64,000 nt of DNA from Cellulomonas wangleii (GTDB taxonomy: Bacteria; Actinomycetota; Actinomycetes; Actinomycetales; Cellulomonadaceae): assembly GCF_018388445.1 (NCBI RefSeq), contig NZ_CP074405.1, positions 1,550,001 to 1,614,000 on the forward strand. Reading direction: 5' to 3'. Under the pieces are notes generated by a model, which did not search any database, was not told where the DNA came from, and was given only the letters and a program-made list of their open reading frames with translations. Numbering within the stretch: the stretch's first letter is position 1; the number at the start of each line of letters is the position of its first letter. Made by a program: the position numbers and the translations under genes. Shown piece by piece: positions 8,257-17,247 of the stretch.

Positions 8257-9131
8257 GCGCCGTGCGCGAGCAGCCCGCCGTGCCGCCGGACACGGGACCG
8301 CGCCGGGCCGCGGCGGTCGACGTCGAGGGCGTGACGCGCGTGTTCGGCGGGCGGACGGGCGAGGTGGTCGCCCTGCAGGACGTCGACCTGCGCGTGGCCG
8401 CCGGGGAGTTCGTCTCCCTGATCGGGCCGTCCGGGTGCGGCAAGTCCACGCTGCTGCGGCTCGTCGCCGACCTCGACGAGCCGACGTCCGGCACCGTGCG
8501 GGTGTTCGGCCGCAGCGCGCGCGAGGCGCGCCTGGGGCGGGACTACGGGATCGCGTTCCAGCAGGCCGGGTTGCTGCCGTGGCGCACGGTGCGGGCCAAC
8601 GTCGAGCTGCCGCTCGCGCTCGCGGGTACCGGGCGGGCCGGGCGTCGCGAACGGGCCGACGAGCTGCTGGCTCTCGTGGACCTCGCGGAGTTCGCTGACC
8701 ACCACCCCGACCAGCTCTCCGGGGGCATGCAGCAGCGCGTCGCCATCGCCCGCGCGCTGGCCGACGAGCCGTCGCTGCTGCTGATGGACGAGCCCTTCGG
8801 CGCGCTCGACGAGATGACGCGCGAGCACCTGCAGGCGCAGCTGCTGCGGATCTGCGCCGAGACGCGGGCCGCGGTGGTCTTCGTCACCCACTCGATCCCC
8901 GAGGCGGTGTTCCTGTCCGACCGCGTCGTGGTGATGTCACCGCGTCCCGGGCGGGTGCAGGCGGTGGTCCCGGTGGTGCTCGACCGCGCGGGTGCCGCCA
9001 CGCCCGGCTCCGGGCCCCACGACGACGCGGGGGACGACCTGCGCACGGACCCCGCGTTCTTCGGGACCGTCGCGGCGGTGCGCGACGCGCTGCGCGGCAC
9101 CGCGGCGGGTCGCGGGGCGGAGGTCCGGTGA
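8253..9131 (+). CDS. ABC importer ATP-binding subunit
   Basis: Nucleotide-binding subunit, 292 residues from GTG overlapping the permease stop (GTGA). Walker A GPSGCGKST, Q-loop AFQQAGLLPW, signature LSGGMQQRVAIARAL, Walker B LLLMDEPFGALDE and switch His in VTHSIPEA are all intact. It belongs to the SsuB/TauB/ThiZ-like group. The C-terminal tail after about residue 235 is longer than usual and rich in Asp/Gly. The next gene overlaps by 4 bases, indicating translational coupling. Confidence 0.92.
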   Translation: MSAVREQPAVPPDTGPRRAAAVDVEGVTRVFGGRTGEVVALQDVDLRVAAGEFVSLIGPSGCGKSTLLRLVADLDEPTSGTVRVFGRSAREARLGRDYGIAFQQAGLLPWRTVRANVELPLALAGTGRAGRRERADELLALVDLAEFADHHPDQLSGGMQQRVAIARALADEPSLLLMDEPFGALDEMTREHLQAQLLRICAETRAAVVFVTHSIPEAVFLSDRVVVMSPRPGRVQAVVPVVLDRAGAATPGSGPHDDAGDDLRTDPAFFGTVAAVRDALRGTAAGRGAEVR

Positions 9132-9919
9132 GCGGGGTGCCCGGTGCCCGGGCAGCGAGGGCGCTCGGCCCAGCGCGGCAGGTCCTGCCCCCGCTCGTCC
9201 TGCTCGTCGCGCTCGTGGCGGCCTGGCACGCGGTCGTGGTGCTCGGCGAGGTGCCCGCGTTCGTGCTGCCCGGACCCGCCGCCATCGCCGAGCAGGCGGT
9301 CACGTACGCCGGCCCCATCTCCTCGGCGGCGCTCGTCACCGGGCGCAACGCGGCCCTGGGTCTGCTCCTGGGTGCCGTGCTCGGGGTGCTCGGGGCGGTC
9401 GTGGCCGCGGTCGTGCGGCTCGTCGACCTGCTCGCGGAGCCGGTGGTGGCGGCCCTGTCGGTCGTGCCCGTCGTGGCGCTCGCCCCCGTGCTGTACGCGA
9501 TGTACGGCGCCGGCTCGGAGCAGGCCCGCGTCATCGTGGCCGCCCTCGCGGTGCTCGTGCCCGTGCACGTCACGACGCTGCGCGGCCTGCGCCAGGTGCG
9601 CCCGGTGCACCGCGACCTCATGCGGGCGCTGGCGGCGGGCCCCGTGCAGGCCGCCGCCACGGTGACGCTGCCCACCGCGGTGCCCTTCGTGTTCACCGGC
9701 CTGCGCATGGCGGCGTCGCTCGCGGTGATCTCGGCGATCGTCGCGGAGTACTTCGGCGGGCCGCGCTCCGGCATCGGGTCGTTCATCACGACCGCCGCCG
9801 CGGGCTCGCACTACGCGCAGGCGTGGGCGTACGTGCTCGGCGGCGTCGCCGTCGGCCTGGCGTTCTACGCCGTCACCGCGACGGCCGAGCACCTGGTGAA
9901 CCGTCGGGCCGGCGCATGA
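9128..9919 (+). CDS. ABC importer permease 2
   Basis: Second permease, 263 residues with about six membrane segments and an EAA loop (DLMRALAAGPVQAAATVTLP). It is clearly different in sequence from the first permease, so the transporter would have a heterodimeric membrane part, as in some thiamine-precursor and riboflavin-type importers. It starts at GTG overlapping the ATPase stop. About 100 bases separate it from the binding-protein gene. Confidence 0.87.
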   Translation: MSGVPGARAARALGPARQVLPPLVLLVALVAAWHAVVVLGEVPAFVLPGPAAIAEQAVTYAGPISSAALVTGRNAALGLLLGAVLGVLGAVVAAVVRLVDLLAEPVVAALSVVPVVALAPVLYAMYGAGSEQARVIVAALAVLVPVHVTTLRGLRQVRPVHRDLMRALAAGPVQAAATVTLPTAVPFVFTGLRMAASLAVISAIVAEYFGGPRSGIGSFITTAAAGSHYAQAWAYVLGGVAVGLAFYAVTATAEHLVNRRAGA

Positions 9920-10020
9920 GGCCCGGCCCCGGCACGTCCTCCTGCCGACGCCGCCAGGACGACCCGACCGCTGTTCCCGCACGCGCGCCGCGCCGGTGCG
10001 CACCATCCGAGGGAGTTCAC

Positions 10021-11169
10021 ATGAGGACGACGACGCGCCGGTGGGCGGCGGTCACGGCCGCCGCGGCGGCGGGCCTGCTGCTCGCCGCCTGCTCGAGCAC
10101 GGACGGGGCGGAGGCGTCGGGGGGCGGCTCGGACGCCGGTGACGACCTGACGCCCGTGCGGCTGCAGCTGCAGTGGCTGACGCAGGCGCAGTTCGCCGGG
10201 TACTACGCCGCGCTGGACCAGGGCTACTACGCCGACGAGGGTCTGGAGGTCGAGATCCTCCCGTCGGGCGGCGACGTCGTGCCGCAGGACGCGCTGGCCG
10301 CCGGCGAGGTCGACTACGCGATCGCGTGGGTCCCCAAGGTGCTGGGGTCGATCGAGCAGGGCGCGCAGGTCACGAACGTGGCGCAGGTCTTCGAGCGCTC
10401 GGCGACCCTGCAGGTGGCGTTCGCGGACGCCGGCATCTCGTCCGTGGCGGACCTGGAGGGCAAGCGCATCGGGTCGTGGGGCTACGGCAACGAGTGGGAG
10501 CTGTTCGCCGGTCTCGACCAGGCGGGGGTCGAGGACTTCGAGCTCGTGACCCAGGCGTTCGACATGGTCGGCCTGCTCAGCGGCGACATCGACGCCGCCC
10601 AGGCGATGACGTACAACGAGTACGCCCAGCTGCTGGAGACCGTGGACCCCGACACCGGCGAGCTGTACACGCCCGACGACTTCACGGTCATCGACTGGAA
10701 CGACGAGGGTGTCGCGATGCTGCAGGACGCCGTCTGGGCGGACGCGAGGCGTCTCGCGGACGACGAGGAGTACCAGGACACGACGGTCCGGTTCCTCAAG
10801 GCGACGATCCGGGGCTGGGTGTACGCCCGGGACAACCCGCAGGAGGCGGCGGACGTGGTCACGGCCGCCGGCTCCACGCTCGGCACGTCGCACCAGCTGT
10901 GGATGACGAACGAGGTCAACAAGCTCATCTGGCCGTCGACCGCCGGGATCGGTCGCATCGACCCCGAGGCCTGGGACCGCACGGTCCGGCTCGCCCTGGA
11001 GACCCACAACGAGACGGGTGCGGCCCTCATCACGGCCGAGCCGCCGAGCACCGCGCACGACGGCACGTACGTCGAGCAGGCGCTGACGGAGCTGCGTGAC
11101 GAGGGTGTCGACGTGACCGGCGCCGACTTCGAGCCCGTCGACGTCGAGCTGCAGGAGGGCGGCAGCTGA
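10021..11169 (+). CDS. NMT1/THI5-like substrate-binding lipoprotein
   Basis: Membrane-anchored solute receptor (382 residues) of the importer. The lipobox LAACS comes after a short hydrophobic core. The mature part shows the NMT1/THI5 fold hallmarks: VRLQLQWLTQAQFAGYYAAL at the first strand, then GDVVPQDALAAGEVDYAIAW and ADLEGKRIGSWGYGNEWE. This family binds pyrimidine-like ligands (thiamine pyrimidine precursor, riboflavin), which fits the neighbouring pyrimidine-ring enzymes. GAGGGAG precedes the ATG. It is the last gene before a strong hairpin. Confidence 0.85.
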   Translation: MRTTTRRWAAVTAAAAAGLLLAACSSTDGAEASGGGSDAGDDLTPVRLQLQWLTQAQFAGYYAALDQGYYADEGLEVEILPSGGDVVPQDALAAGEVDYAIAWVPKVLGSIEQGAQVTNVAQVFERSATLQVAFADAGISSVADLEGKRIGSWGYGNEWELFAGLDQAGVEDFELVTQAFDMVGLLSGDIDAAQAMTYNEYAQLLETVDPDTGELYTPDDFTVIDWNDEGVAMLQDAVWADARRLADDEEYQDTTVRFLKATIRGWVYARDNPQEAADVVTAAGSTLGTSHQLWMTNEVNKLIWPSTAGIGRIDPEAWDRTVRLALETHNETGAALITAEPPSTAHDGTYVEQALTELRDEGVDVTGADFEPVDVELQEGGS

Positions 11170-11182
11170 GGGGCATCCGGCG

Positions 11183-11219
11183 GTCCCCGGGGCGTCGGTC
11201 GCGGCGCCGCCCCGGGGAC
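11183..11219 (+). terminator. hairpin terminator of the pyrimidine/transport operon
   Basis: Perfect 12-bp arms (11183-11194 and 11208-11219, GTCCCCGGGGCG and its complement) around a 13-base loop, 13 bases after the binding-protein stop. No T-run follows. Confidence 0.75.
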
Positions 11220-11305
11220 GGCGCGGCGCGCACACGCCCGTGCCCTGCGGCACGCACCCGCCCGTAGCCTGCGGTGCACCACCCGTACCCCGAGGAGGCA
11301 CGACG

Positions 11306-12640
11306 ATGGCAGCACCCCTGCGGGCCGACGTCCCGGACCTGGACGCGCGCGCCGTCGCGCTGGACCGCGCGCACGTCTTCCACTCGTGGTCCGCGCAGGC
11401 GCACGTCGCCCCGTTCGTCGTGGCCGGGGGGCGCGGCTCCACGGTCTGGGACCACGCGGGCCACACGTACCTCGACTTCTCCAGCCAGCTCGTCAACACC
11501 AACATCGGGCACCAGCACCCGCGTGTGGTCGAGGCGATCCGGGCGCAGGCCGCCCAGCTGACGACCGTCGCGCCGTCGACGGCCCACCTCGTCCGGGGGC
11601 AGGCGGCCGAGGCCGTCCTCGGGCACGCGCCCGACCGGTTCACCAAGGTCTTCTTCACCAACGGCGGCGCGGACGCCAACGAGAACGCGATCCGCCTGGC
11701 CCGTCTGCACACCGGGCGCCCCAAGGTGGTCTCGCACTACCGCTCGTACCACGGCAACACCGGCGCGGCCGTGGTGGCGACGGGCGACTGGCGGCGCGTG
11801 CCCAACGAGTACGCCACCGGCCACGTCCACGTGTTCGGGCCGTACCTGTACCGCTCGGAGTTCTGGGCGAGCACCCCGCAGGAGGAGTGCGAGCGTGCGC
11901 TGCGGCACCTGGAGCGCGTGGTGCAGTGCGAGGGGCCGGAGTCGATCGCCGCGATCCTGCTGGAGACGGTGCCCGGGACGGCCGGCGTCCTCGTGCCGCC
12001 GCCCGGGTACCTCGCGGGGGTGCGCGAGGTGGCCGACCGGTACGGCATCGTGCTGATCCTCGACGAGGTGATGGCAGGGTTCGGGCGCACGGGGGCGTGG
12101 TTCGCGTTCGACCGGCACGACGTCGTCCCCGACCTGGTGACCTTCGCCAAGGGCGTGAACTCCGGCTACGTGCCCGCCGGGGGCGTGCTCATCTCCGACG
12201 AGATCGCCGCAGGATTCGACGACCGGGTGTTCCCGGGCGGCCTGACGTACTCGGGCCACCCGCTGGCCATGGCGGCGGTCGTCGCGACGCTCGGGGCGAT
12301 GGCCGACGAGGGGGTGGTGGAGAACGCCGAGGCCGTCGGGCGCGAGGTGCTCGGTCCGGGCCTGGCCGCGATCGCCGCACGGCAGCCCCTGGTGGGGGAG
12401 GTGCGCGGCACCGGCGTGTTCTGGGCCGTGGAGCTGGTCGCCGACCGCGCGACGCGCGCCCCGGTGCCCGCCTCGGTCGTCGCCGCGGTCAAGGCGGCGT
12501 GCCTGGCCCGCGGGCTGCTGCCGTTCGTGGCCGACAACCGGGTGCACGTCGTGCCGCCGTGCGTGGTCACCCCCGACGAGGCGCGTCAGGGGCTGGCCGT
12601 GCTCGACGAGGCTCTCACCGAGGTCACCGCCGGCCTGTGA
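11306..12640 (+). CDS. class-III aminotransferase, probable beta-alanine/omega-amino acid transaminase
   Basis: PLP-dependent aminotransferase (444 residues). The ATG follows GAGGAGG. Motifs: the TNGGADANENAIRLAR cofactor loop, ILDEVMAGFGRTG (Asp under the pyridine ring) and the PLP lysine in FAKGVNSGYVPAGG, then FPGGLTYSGHPLA. The group includes beta-alanine:pyruvate and 4-aminobutyrate transaminases. After an operon making beta-alanine or 3-aminoisobutyrate, its likely job is conversion to malonate semialdehyde or methylmalonate semialdehyde. It has its own upstream space after the terminator, so it may be separately transcribed. The specific amine substrate is inferred. Confidence 0.85.
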   Translation: MAAPLRADVPDLDARAVALDRAHVFHSWSAQAHVAPFVVAGGRGSTVWDHAGHTYLDFSSQLVNTNIGHQHPRVVEAIRAQAAQLTTVAPSTAHLVRGQAAEAVLGHAPDRFTKVFFTNGGADANENAIRLARLHTGRPKVVSHYRSYHGNTGAAVVATGDWRRVPNEYATGHVHVFGPYLYRSEFWASTPQEECERALRHLERVVQCEGPESIAAILLETVPGTAGVLVPPPGYLAGVREVADRYGIVLILDEVMAGFGRTGAWFAFDRHDVVPDLVTFAKGVNSGYVPAGGVLISDEIAAGFDDRVFPGGLTYSGHPLAMAAVVATLGAMADEGVVENAEAVGREVLGPGLAAIAARQPLVGEVRGTGVFWAVELVADRATRAPVPASVVAAVKAACLARGLLPFVADNRVHVVPPCVVTPDEARQGLAVLDEALTEVTAGL

Positions 12641-12754
12641 CGACCCGCCCGTGACCGCAGCCCGTGAGCGCAGGCCCGTGACCGCCCGCCCGGGGCCACC
12701 TGCCGCCGCCCTCCCGCGTGCCATGCTCGTCCGACACCCACCCCAGGAGCCCGC

Positions 12755-13519
12755 ATGACCACCTCCGTCGACCGTCCCCGCCGCGCCCTCGTGACCGGCG
12801 CCTCGTCCGGCATCGGCGCCGCGACGGTGCGCCGCCTGCGCGCCGACGGCTGGGACGTCGTCGCCACCGCCCGCCGCGCCGACCGGCTCGCCGCCCTGGC
12901 CGCCGAGACCAGCGCCGACGTCGTCGTCGCGGACGTGACGCGGGACGAGGACGTCGAGGCGCTCGTCGCGCACGTGCGCGGCACCGGCGGGCTGGACGCG
13001 GTGGTGAACAACGCCGGCGGCGCCCTGGGCCAGGACACCGTCGAGGACGCCGACCTCGACGGCTGGCGCACCATGTACGAGCTCAACGTGCTGGGCACGC
13101 TGCGGGTGACCAAGGGCGTGCTGCCGCTGCTGCGCGAGCGCGGGCAGGGCGACGTGCTCGTCGTCACGTCGACCGCGGCGCACGGCGCGTACCCCGGGGG
13201 CGCCGGCTACACGGGCGCCAAGCACGCCGAGCGGATGCTCGCGACGACGCTGCGCTGGGAGCTGGTGGGCGAGCCGATCCGGGTCATCGAGATCGCGCCC
13301 GGTGCGGTCGCCACCGAGGAGTTCTCGCTCGTGCGGTTCGCGGGGGACGCCGAGCGGGCCGCGAAGGTCTACGAGGGCTACCAGCCGCTGGTCGCGCAGG
13401 ACGTCGCGGACACCATCGCCTGGTCCCTGTCGCGCCCGCCGCACGTCAACGTCGACCTGCTCGTCGTGCGCCCTCGCGCGCAGGCGAACAACACCACGAT
13501 CGCCCGGACGGGGGTCTGA
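12755..13519 (+). CDS. short-chain dehydrogenase, possible malonate-semialdehyde reductase (YdfG-like)
   Basis: Classical SDR, 254 residues. The NADP(H)-binding glycine motif is TGASSGIG (residues about 13-20) with Arg residues after beta-2 (TARRADRL) favouring NADPH. NNAGG, the catalytic Ser (VTSTAAHG) and YTGAK (Tyr/Lys) are present. CCAGGAG precedes the ATG. E. coli YdfG, an SDR of similar size, reduces malonate semialdehyde to 3-hydroxypropionate in the Rut pathway. Standing directly after the aminotransferase that would make that semialdehyde, this protein could have the same role. Family is sure; substrate is inference. Confidence 0.82.
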   Translation: MTTSVDRPRRALVTGASSGIGAATVRRLRADGWDVVATARRADRLAALAAETSADVVVADVTRDEDVEALVAHVRGTGGLDAVVNNAGGALGQDTVEDADLDGWRTMYELNVLGTLRVTKGVLPLLRERGQGDVLVVTSTAAHGAYPGGAGYTGAKHAERMLATTLRWELVGEPIRVIEIAPGAVATEEFSLVRFAGDAERAAKVYEGYQPLVAQDVADTIAWSLSRPPHVNVDLLVVRPRAQANNTTIARTGV

Positions 13520-13553
13520 GCGCCGGTCCGCGTGCGGTGTCGGTGGTGCGTCC

Positions 13554-13568
13554 TACGCTGGACGGATG
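13554..13568 (+). promoter_or_regulatory. leaderless-type promoter of the ABC exporter operon
   Basis: TACGCT (13554-13559) is followed by six bases and then the ATG, placing the predicted +1 on the A of the start codon. No Shine-Dalgarno is present and the -35 is not recognisable. Confidence 0.5.
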
Positions 13569-15419
13569 CCACCCTCCGACGCGTCGACGACGCGTGCCCT
13601 GCTGCGTCTGGTCCGGTGGGCGCGTCCCGCCCTGCCCCGCGTCGTCGCCGGTGGCAGCGCCACGCTCGTGGCCAGCCTCATCGCGCTCGCGGTGCCGCAG
13701 GTGCTGCGCTGGGTGGTCAACGGTCCGCTGCTGACCGACGGGTCCCGGGCGGCGGTCGTCCAGGCCGCGCTCCTCGTGCTGCTGCTGGGCGTCCTCGAGG
13801 CGGTGCTCGTGTGGTGCCGACGCGCCCTCATCGCCACACCCGGCACGAGCGTCGAGCGGACCATGCGCACCGACCTCTTCCGGCACCTGCTGGACCTGCC
13901 GGTGGCCGTGCACGACCGGTGGTCCGGCGGCCAGCTGCTGCAGCGCTCGATGGGCGACCTGCACACCGTGCGCCGGTGGATGGTGTTCGGGCTGGTGCAG
14001 CTCGTGGTGTCGGCCACCACCGTGCTCGTCGGGGCGGTCCTGCTGCTGGTGACGAGCCCGCTGCTCGGGGCGGTCTACCTGTGCGGGGCGGTGCCGGTGG
14101 TCTGGCTCGGCTTCCGGTTCCGGCAGGACTACAAGGTCGTCGCGCGGCGCGCCCGGGACCAGGCGGGCGACCTGGCGACGAGCGTCGAGGAGTCCGTGCA
14201 CGGGATCCGGGTGCTCAAGGCCTTCGGGCGCGGTGAGGACGCGCTCGAGGACTTCGTGCGGCAGGCCGACGAGCTGCGCGGCACCGAGCTGGACAAGGCG
14301 CGCGCGCAGTCGCGCATGTCGTTCGCGCTGGCGTGGATCCCGGAGACGACGCTCGCCGTCGCGCTGGGTCTCGGCGTGTGGCTGGCGGCGACGGACCGGG
14401 TGAGCGTCGGCGCGCTCGTCGCGTTCTTCGCCACCGCGGCCGTCATGACCCGGCCCGTCGAGAGCCTGGGGCAGCTGCTCGGCATGACGCTCGACGCACG
14501 CGCCGGCACCGACCGGTTCCTCGAGGTCATGGACACGGCCCCGGCGCTGAGCGACCCCGCCGCGCCCGTGGCGCTGCCGCCGGTGCCCGCCGAGGGGACG
14601 CGCGTCGAGCTGCGCGACGTGCGGTTCGCGCACGGCGCCGGCACGCGCGAGGTGCTGCGGGGCGTCGACCTCGTCCTCGAGCCGGGCCTGACGACGGCGC
14701 TGGTGGGTCTGACCGGCAGCGGCAAGACGACCCTGCTGCAGCTCGTGCCCCGGCTGTACGACGTGACCGGTGGCGCCGTCCTCCTCGACGGGCTCGACGT
14801 GCGCGACCTGACCCGCCGCGACGTGCGCGGCGCCGTGGCGGTCGCGTTCGAGGACCCGATCCTGTTCTCCGCGTCCGTGCGGGACAACGTGCTCATGGGG
14901 GTGCCGGTGGAGCGGCTGGCGGCGATGAGCCCGCAGGAGGCGGACGAGGCCGTGCGCGTCGCGCTCGACGTGGCCCGCGCCGGGTTCGTGCACCGCCTGC
15001 CGCAGGGTCTCGACACCGTCATCGGCGAAGAGGGCATGAGCCTGTCCGGCGGGCAGCGCCAGCGCGTCGCGCTGGCCCGTGCGATCGCCGGACGGCCCCG
15101 TGTCCTCGTGCTCGACGACCCGCTGTCCGCGCTCGACGTCGCCACCGAGGCGGAGGTCACGGCGGGTCTGCGGCGGGTGCTGACCGGCACCACCACGCTC
15201 GTCGTCGCCCACCGCACGTCCACCGTCGCGCTGGCGGACCGTGTCGCCGTCCTCGAGGACGGGCGGGTCACCGGTGTGGGCCGCCACGCCGACCTGCTGG
15301 CGACGCACCCGCACTACCGGTACGTCCTGACCGCCGAGGGCGGTCCCGACGGTCCCGGGCCAGGTGCTCACCCGACGGTCCCGGATCCGCGCGGCCTGGC
15401 CGAGGAGGTGCGCCGATGA
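13566..15419 (+). CDS. ABC exporter half-transporter, subunit A
   Basis: Fused membrane-ATPase exporter subunit, 617 residues. An N-terminal six-helix membrane domain (about 20-310) is followed by an ATPase domain with Walker A GLTGSGKTT, signature MSLSGGQRQRVALARAI, and RVLVLDDPLSALD. Walker B ends in Asp (LDDP) rather than the usual Glu, so one composite ATP site may be weakened, typical of heterodimeric exporters. The next gene overlaps by ATGA and encodes the partner. The substrate could be a drug, lipid or peptide and cannot be told. Confidence 0.88.
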   Translation: MPPSDASTTRALLRLVRWARPALPRVVAGGSATLVASLIALAVPQVLRWVVNGPLLTDGSRAAVVQAALLVLLLGVLEAVLVWCRRALIATPGTSVERTMRTDLFRHLLDLPVAVHDRWSGGQLLQRSMGDLHTVRRWMVFGLVQLVVSATTVLVGAVLLLVTSPLLGAVYLCGAVPVVWLGFRFRQDYKVVARRARDQAGDLATSVEESVHGIRVLKAFGRGEDALEDFVRQADELRGTELDKARAQSRMSFALAWIPETTLAVALGLGVWLAATDRVSVGALVAFFATAAVMTRPVESLGQLLGMTLDARAGTDRFLEVMDTAPALSDPAAPVALPPVPAEGTRVELRDVRFAHGAGTREVLRGVDLVLEPGLTTALVGLTGSGKTTLLQLVPRLYDVTGGAVLLDGLDVRDLTRRDVRGAVAVAFEDPILFSASVRDNVLMGVPVERLAAMSPQEADEAVRVALDVARAGFVHRLPQGLDTVIGEEGMSLSGGQRQRVALARAIAGRPRVLVLDDPLSALDVATEAEVTAGLRRVLTGTTTLVVAHRTSTVALADRVAVLEDGRVTGVGRHADLLATHPHYRYVLTAEGGPDGPGPGAHPTVPDPRGLAEEVRR

Positions 15420-17221
15420 CCGCGGCGACCGCCGTCGCGCCGGCACCCGGCGCGGACGAGGACGCGGGGGAGGTCCGCGGCCGCTCGCTGGCCCTGCTCC
15501 GCTCGCTGCTGCGGCCCGTGGCGCGCCGCGCCGCGCTGACGGCGGTCGTCGTCGTGGTGGCCCAGCTCGCGCTCGTCGCCGGGCCGGCCCTCGTGGCGAT
15601 CGGCATCGACCGTGGCATCCCGGCACTGCGGGACGGGGACGCCGCACCGGCCCTGCTCGTGGCCGGCGGGTACGCACTGACGGCCCTGGTCGCAGGGCTG
15701 TTCACCGCGGCGACGGTCCGGCTCGCCGCGACGGTCAGCCAGGCCGTCCTGCTCGACCTGCGACGGCGGGTGTTCCGGCACACCCAGCGCCTCAGCCTGG
15801 AGTTCCACGAGCGGTACACGTCGGGGCGGATCATCTCGCGCCAGACGTCCGACCTCGAGGCGCTGCGCGAGCTCCTCGACGGCGGCGTGACCACGCTCGC
15901 CGCCAGCGGGCTGGCCATGGTCTTCACCGCGGCCGGGCTCGCGCTGCTCGACTGGCGCAGCGGGCTGGTGCTGCTCGTCGCCGTCGTGCCCGGCGTCGTC
16001 CTGACGCGCTGGTTCCAGCGCCGCTCGCAGGCCCAGTACCGGCGCTCGCGGACGGCAGCGGCCCGGGTCATCGTCCGGTTCGTCGAGACGATGACGGGCG
16101 TCCGCGCGGTGCAGGCCTTCCGCCGCGAGGCGCAGGTCGCGGGGGTCTACGAGGCCGAGGCGGAGGAGTACCGCGCCGCCAACGCCGAGGCGATCCGCGT
16201 CAACGGCGTCTTCGACACCGGTCTGGTCCTCATCGGCAACGTCACCGTGGCCGCGGTGCTGCTGGTCGGTGGCCTGCGGGTGCTGGACGGCGGGCTCGAG
16301 GTCGGCGTGCTGGTCGCGGCCGTGCTGTACGCGCGGCGGTTCTTCGCGCCGCTCGCGCAGATCGGGATGTTCTACAACTCGTTCCAGTCCGCCACGGCCG
16401 CCCTCGAGAAGCTGTCCGGGCTGCTCGCCCAGGAGCCCACCGTCCCGGACCCGACCCGGCCGGTGCGCCTCGAGCAGCCCCGCGGCGACGTGTGCTTCGA
16501 CGGCGTCGAGTTCGGCTACGGCGACGGGCCGTCGGTGCTGCCGCGCCTCGACCTGCACGTCCCCGCCGGGCAGACCGTGGCCCTGGTGGGCGAGACGGGT
16601 GCGGGCAAGTCCACCGTGGCCAAGCTCCTCGCCCGGTTCTACGACCCCCGGAGCGGGGCGGTGCGCGTGGACGGGGTCGACCTGCGCGACGCGGAACCCA
16701 CGGACCTGCGCGCGGCCATGGTCATGGTGACCCAGGAGGCGTACCTGTTCTCCGGCTCCGTGGCCGCCAACATCGCGCTGGGCCGACCGGGTGCCAGCCC
16801 CGCGCAGATCGAGCGGGCGGCGCGGGCGGTCGGCGTGCACGACCTCATCGCGGCCCTGCCGGACGGGTACGACACGGACGTCGACACCCGTGGCGTCCGG
16901 CTGTCCGCCGGGCAGCGGCAGCTCGTGTCGTTCGCGCGGGCCTTCCTGGCCGACCCCGCCGTCCTCGTGCTCGACGAGGCGACCAGCTCGCTGGACATCC
17001 CCGGCGAGCAGCTCGTGCAGGAGGGGCTGCGCACGCTGCTGACCGGCCGCACCGCGGTGGTGATCGCGCACCGGCTGTCGACCGTCATGCACGCGGACCG
17101 CGTGCTGGTCGTCGACGCGGGGCGGGTCGTCGAGGACGGCAGCCCCGACGAGCTGGTGGCCGCGGGCGGTCGGTTCGCGGAGCTGCACGCCGAGTGGCAG
17201 CGCTCGCTGCACGGCGAGTGA
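15416..17221 (+). CDS. ABC exporter half-transporter, subunit B
   Basis: Partner exporter subunit, 601 residues, six membrane helices then an ATPase domain with Walker A GETGAGKST, Walker B VLVLDEATSSLD with the catalytic Glu present, and H-loop IAHRLSTV. The signature reads RLSAGQRQLVSFARAF (LSAGQ instead of LSGGQ), a common change in heterodimers. The intact Glu here complements the Asp in subunit A. It starts at ATG inside the preceding gene's stop. It ends 26 bases from the convergent PucR gene. Confidence 0.9.
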   Translation: MTAATAVAPAPGADEDAGEVRGRSLALLRSLLRPVARRAALTAVVVVVAQLALVAGPALVAIGIDRGIPALRDGDAAPALLVAGGYALTALVAGLFTAATVRLAATVSQAVLLDLRRRVFRHTQRLSLEFHERYTSGRIISRQTSDLEALRELLDGGVTTLAASGLAMVFTAAGLALLDWRSGLVLLVAVVPGVVLTRWFQRRSQAQYRRSRTAAARVIVRFVETMTGVRAVQAFRREAQVAGVYEAEAEEYRAANAEAIRVNGVFDTGLVLIGNVTVAAVLLVGGLRVLDGGLEVGVLVAAVLYARRFFAPLAQIGMFYNSFQSATAALEKLSGLLAQEPTVPDPTRPVRLEQPRGDVCFDGVEFGYGDGPSVLPRLDLHVPAGQTVALVGETGAGKSTVAKLLARFYDPRSGAVRVDGVDLRDAEPTDLRAAMVMVTQEAYLFSGSVAANIALGRPGASPAQIERAARAVGVHDLIAALPDGYDTDVDTRGVRLSAGQRQLVSFARAFLADPAVLVLDEATSSLDIPGEQLVQEGLRTLLTGRTAVVIAHRLSTVMHADRVLVVDAGRVVEDGSPDELVAAGGRFAELHAEWQRSLHGE

Positions 17222-17247
17222 GGGGGACGCCTCGGCGACCGCCGGGG

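Noticed and set aside
12641..12754. CCCGTGACCGC-type repeats between aminotransferase and SDR genes
   Set aside because: Three short imperfect copies only; no clear structure or function.
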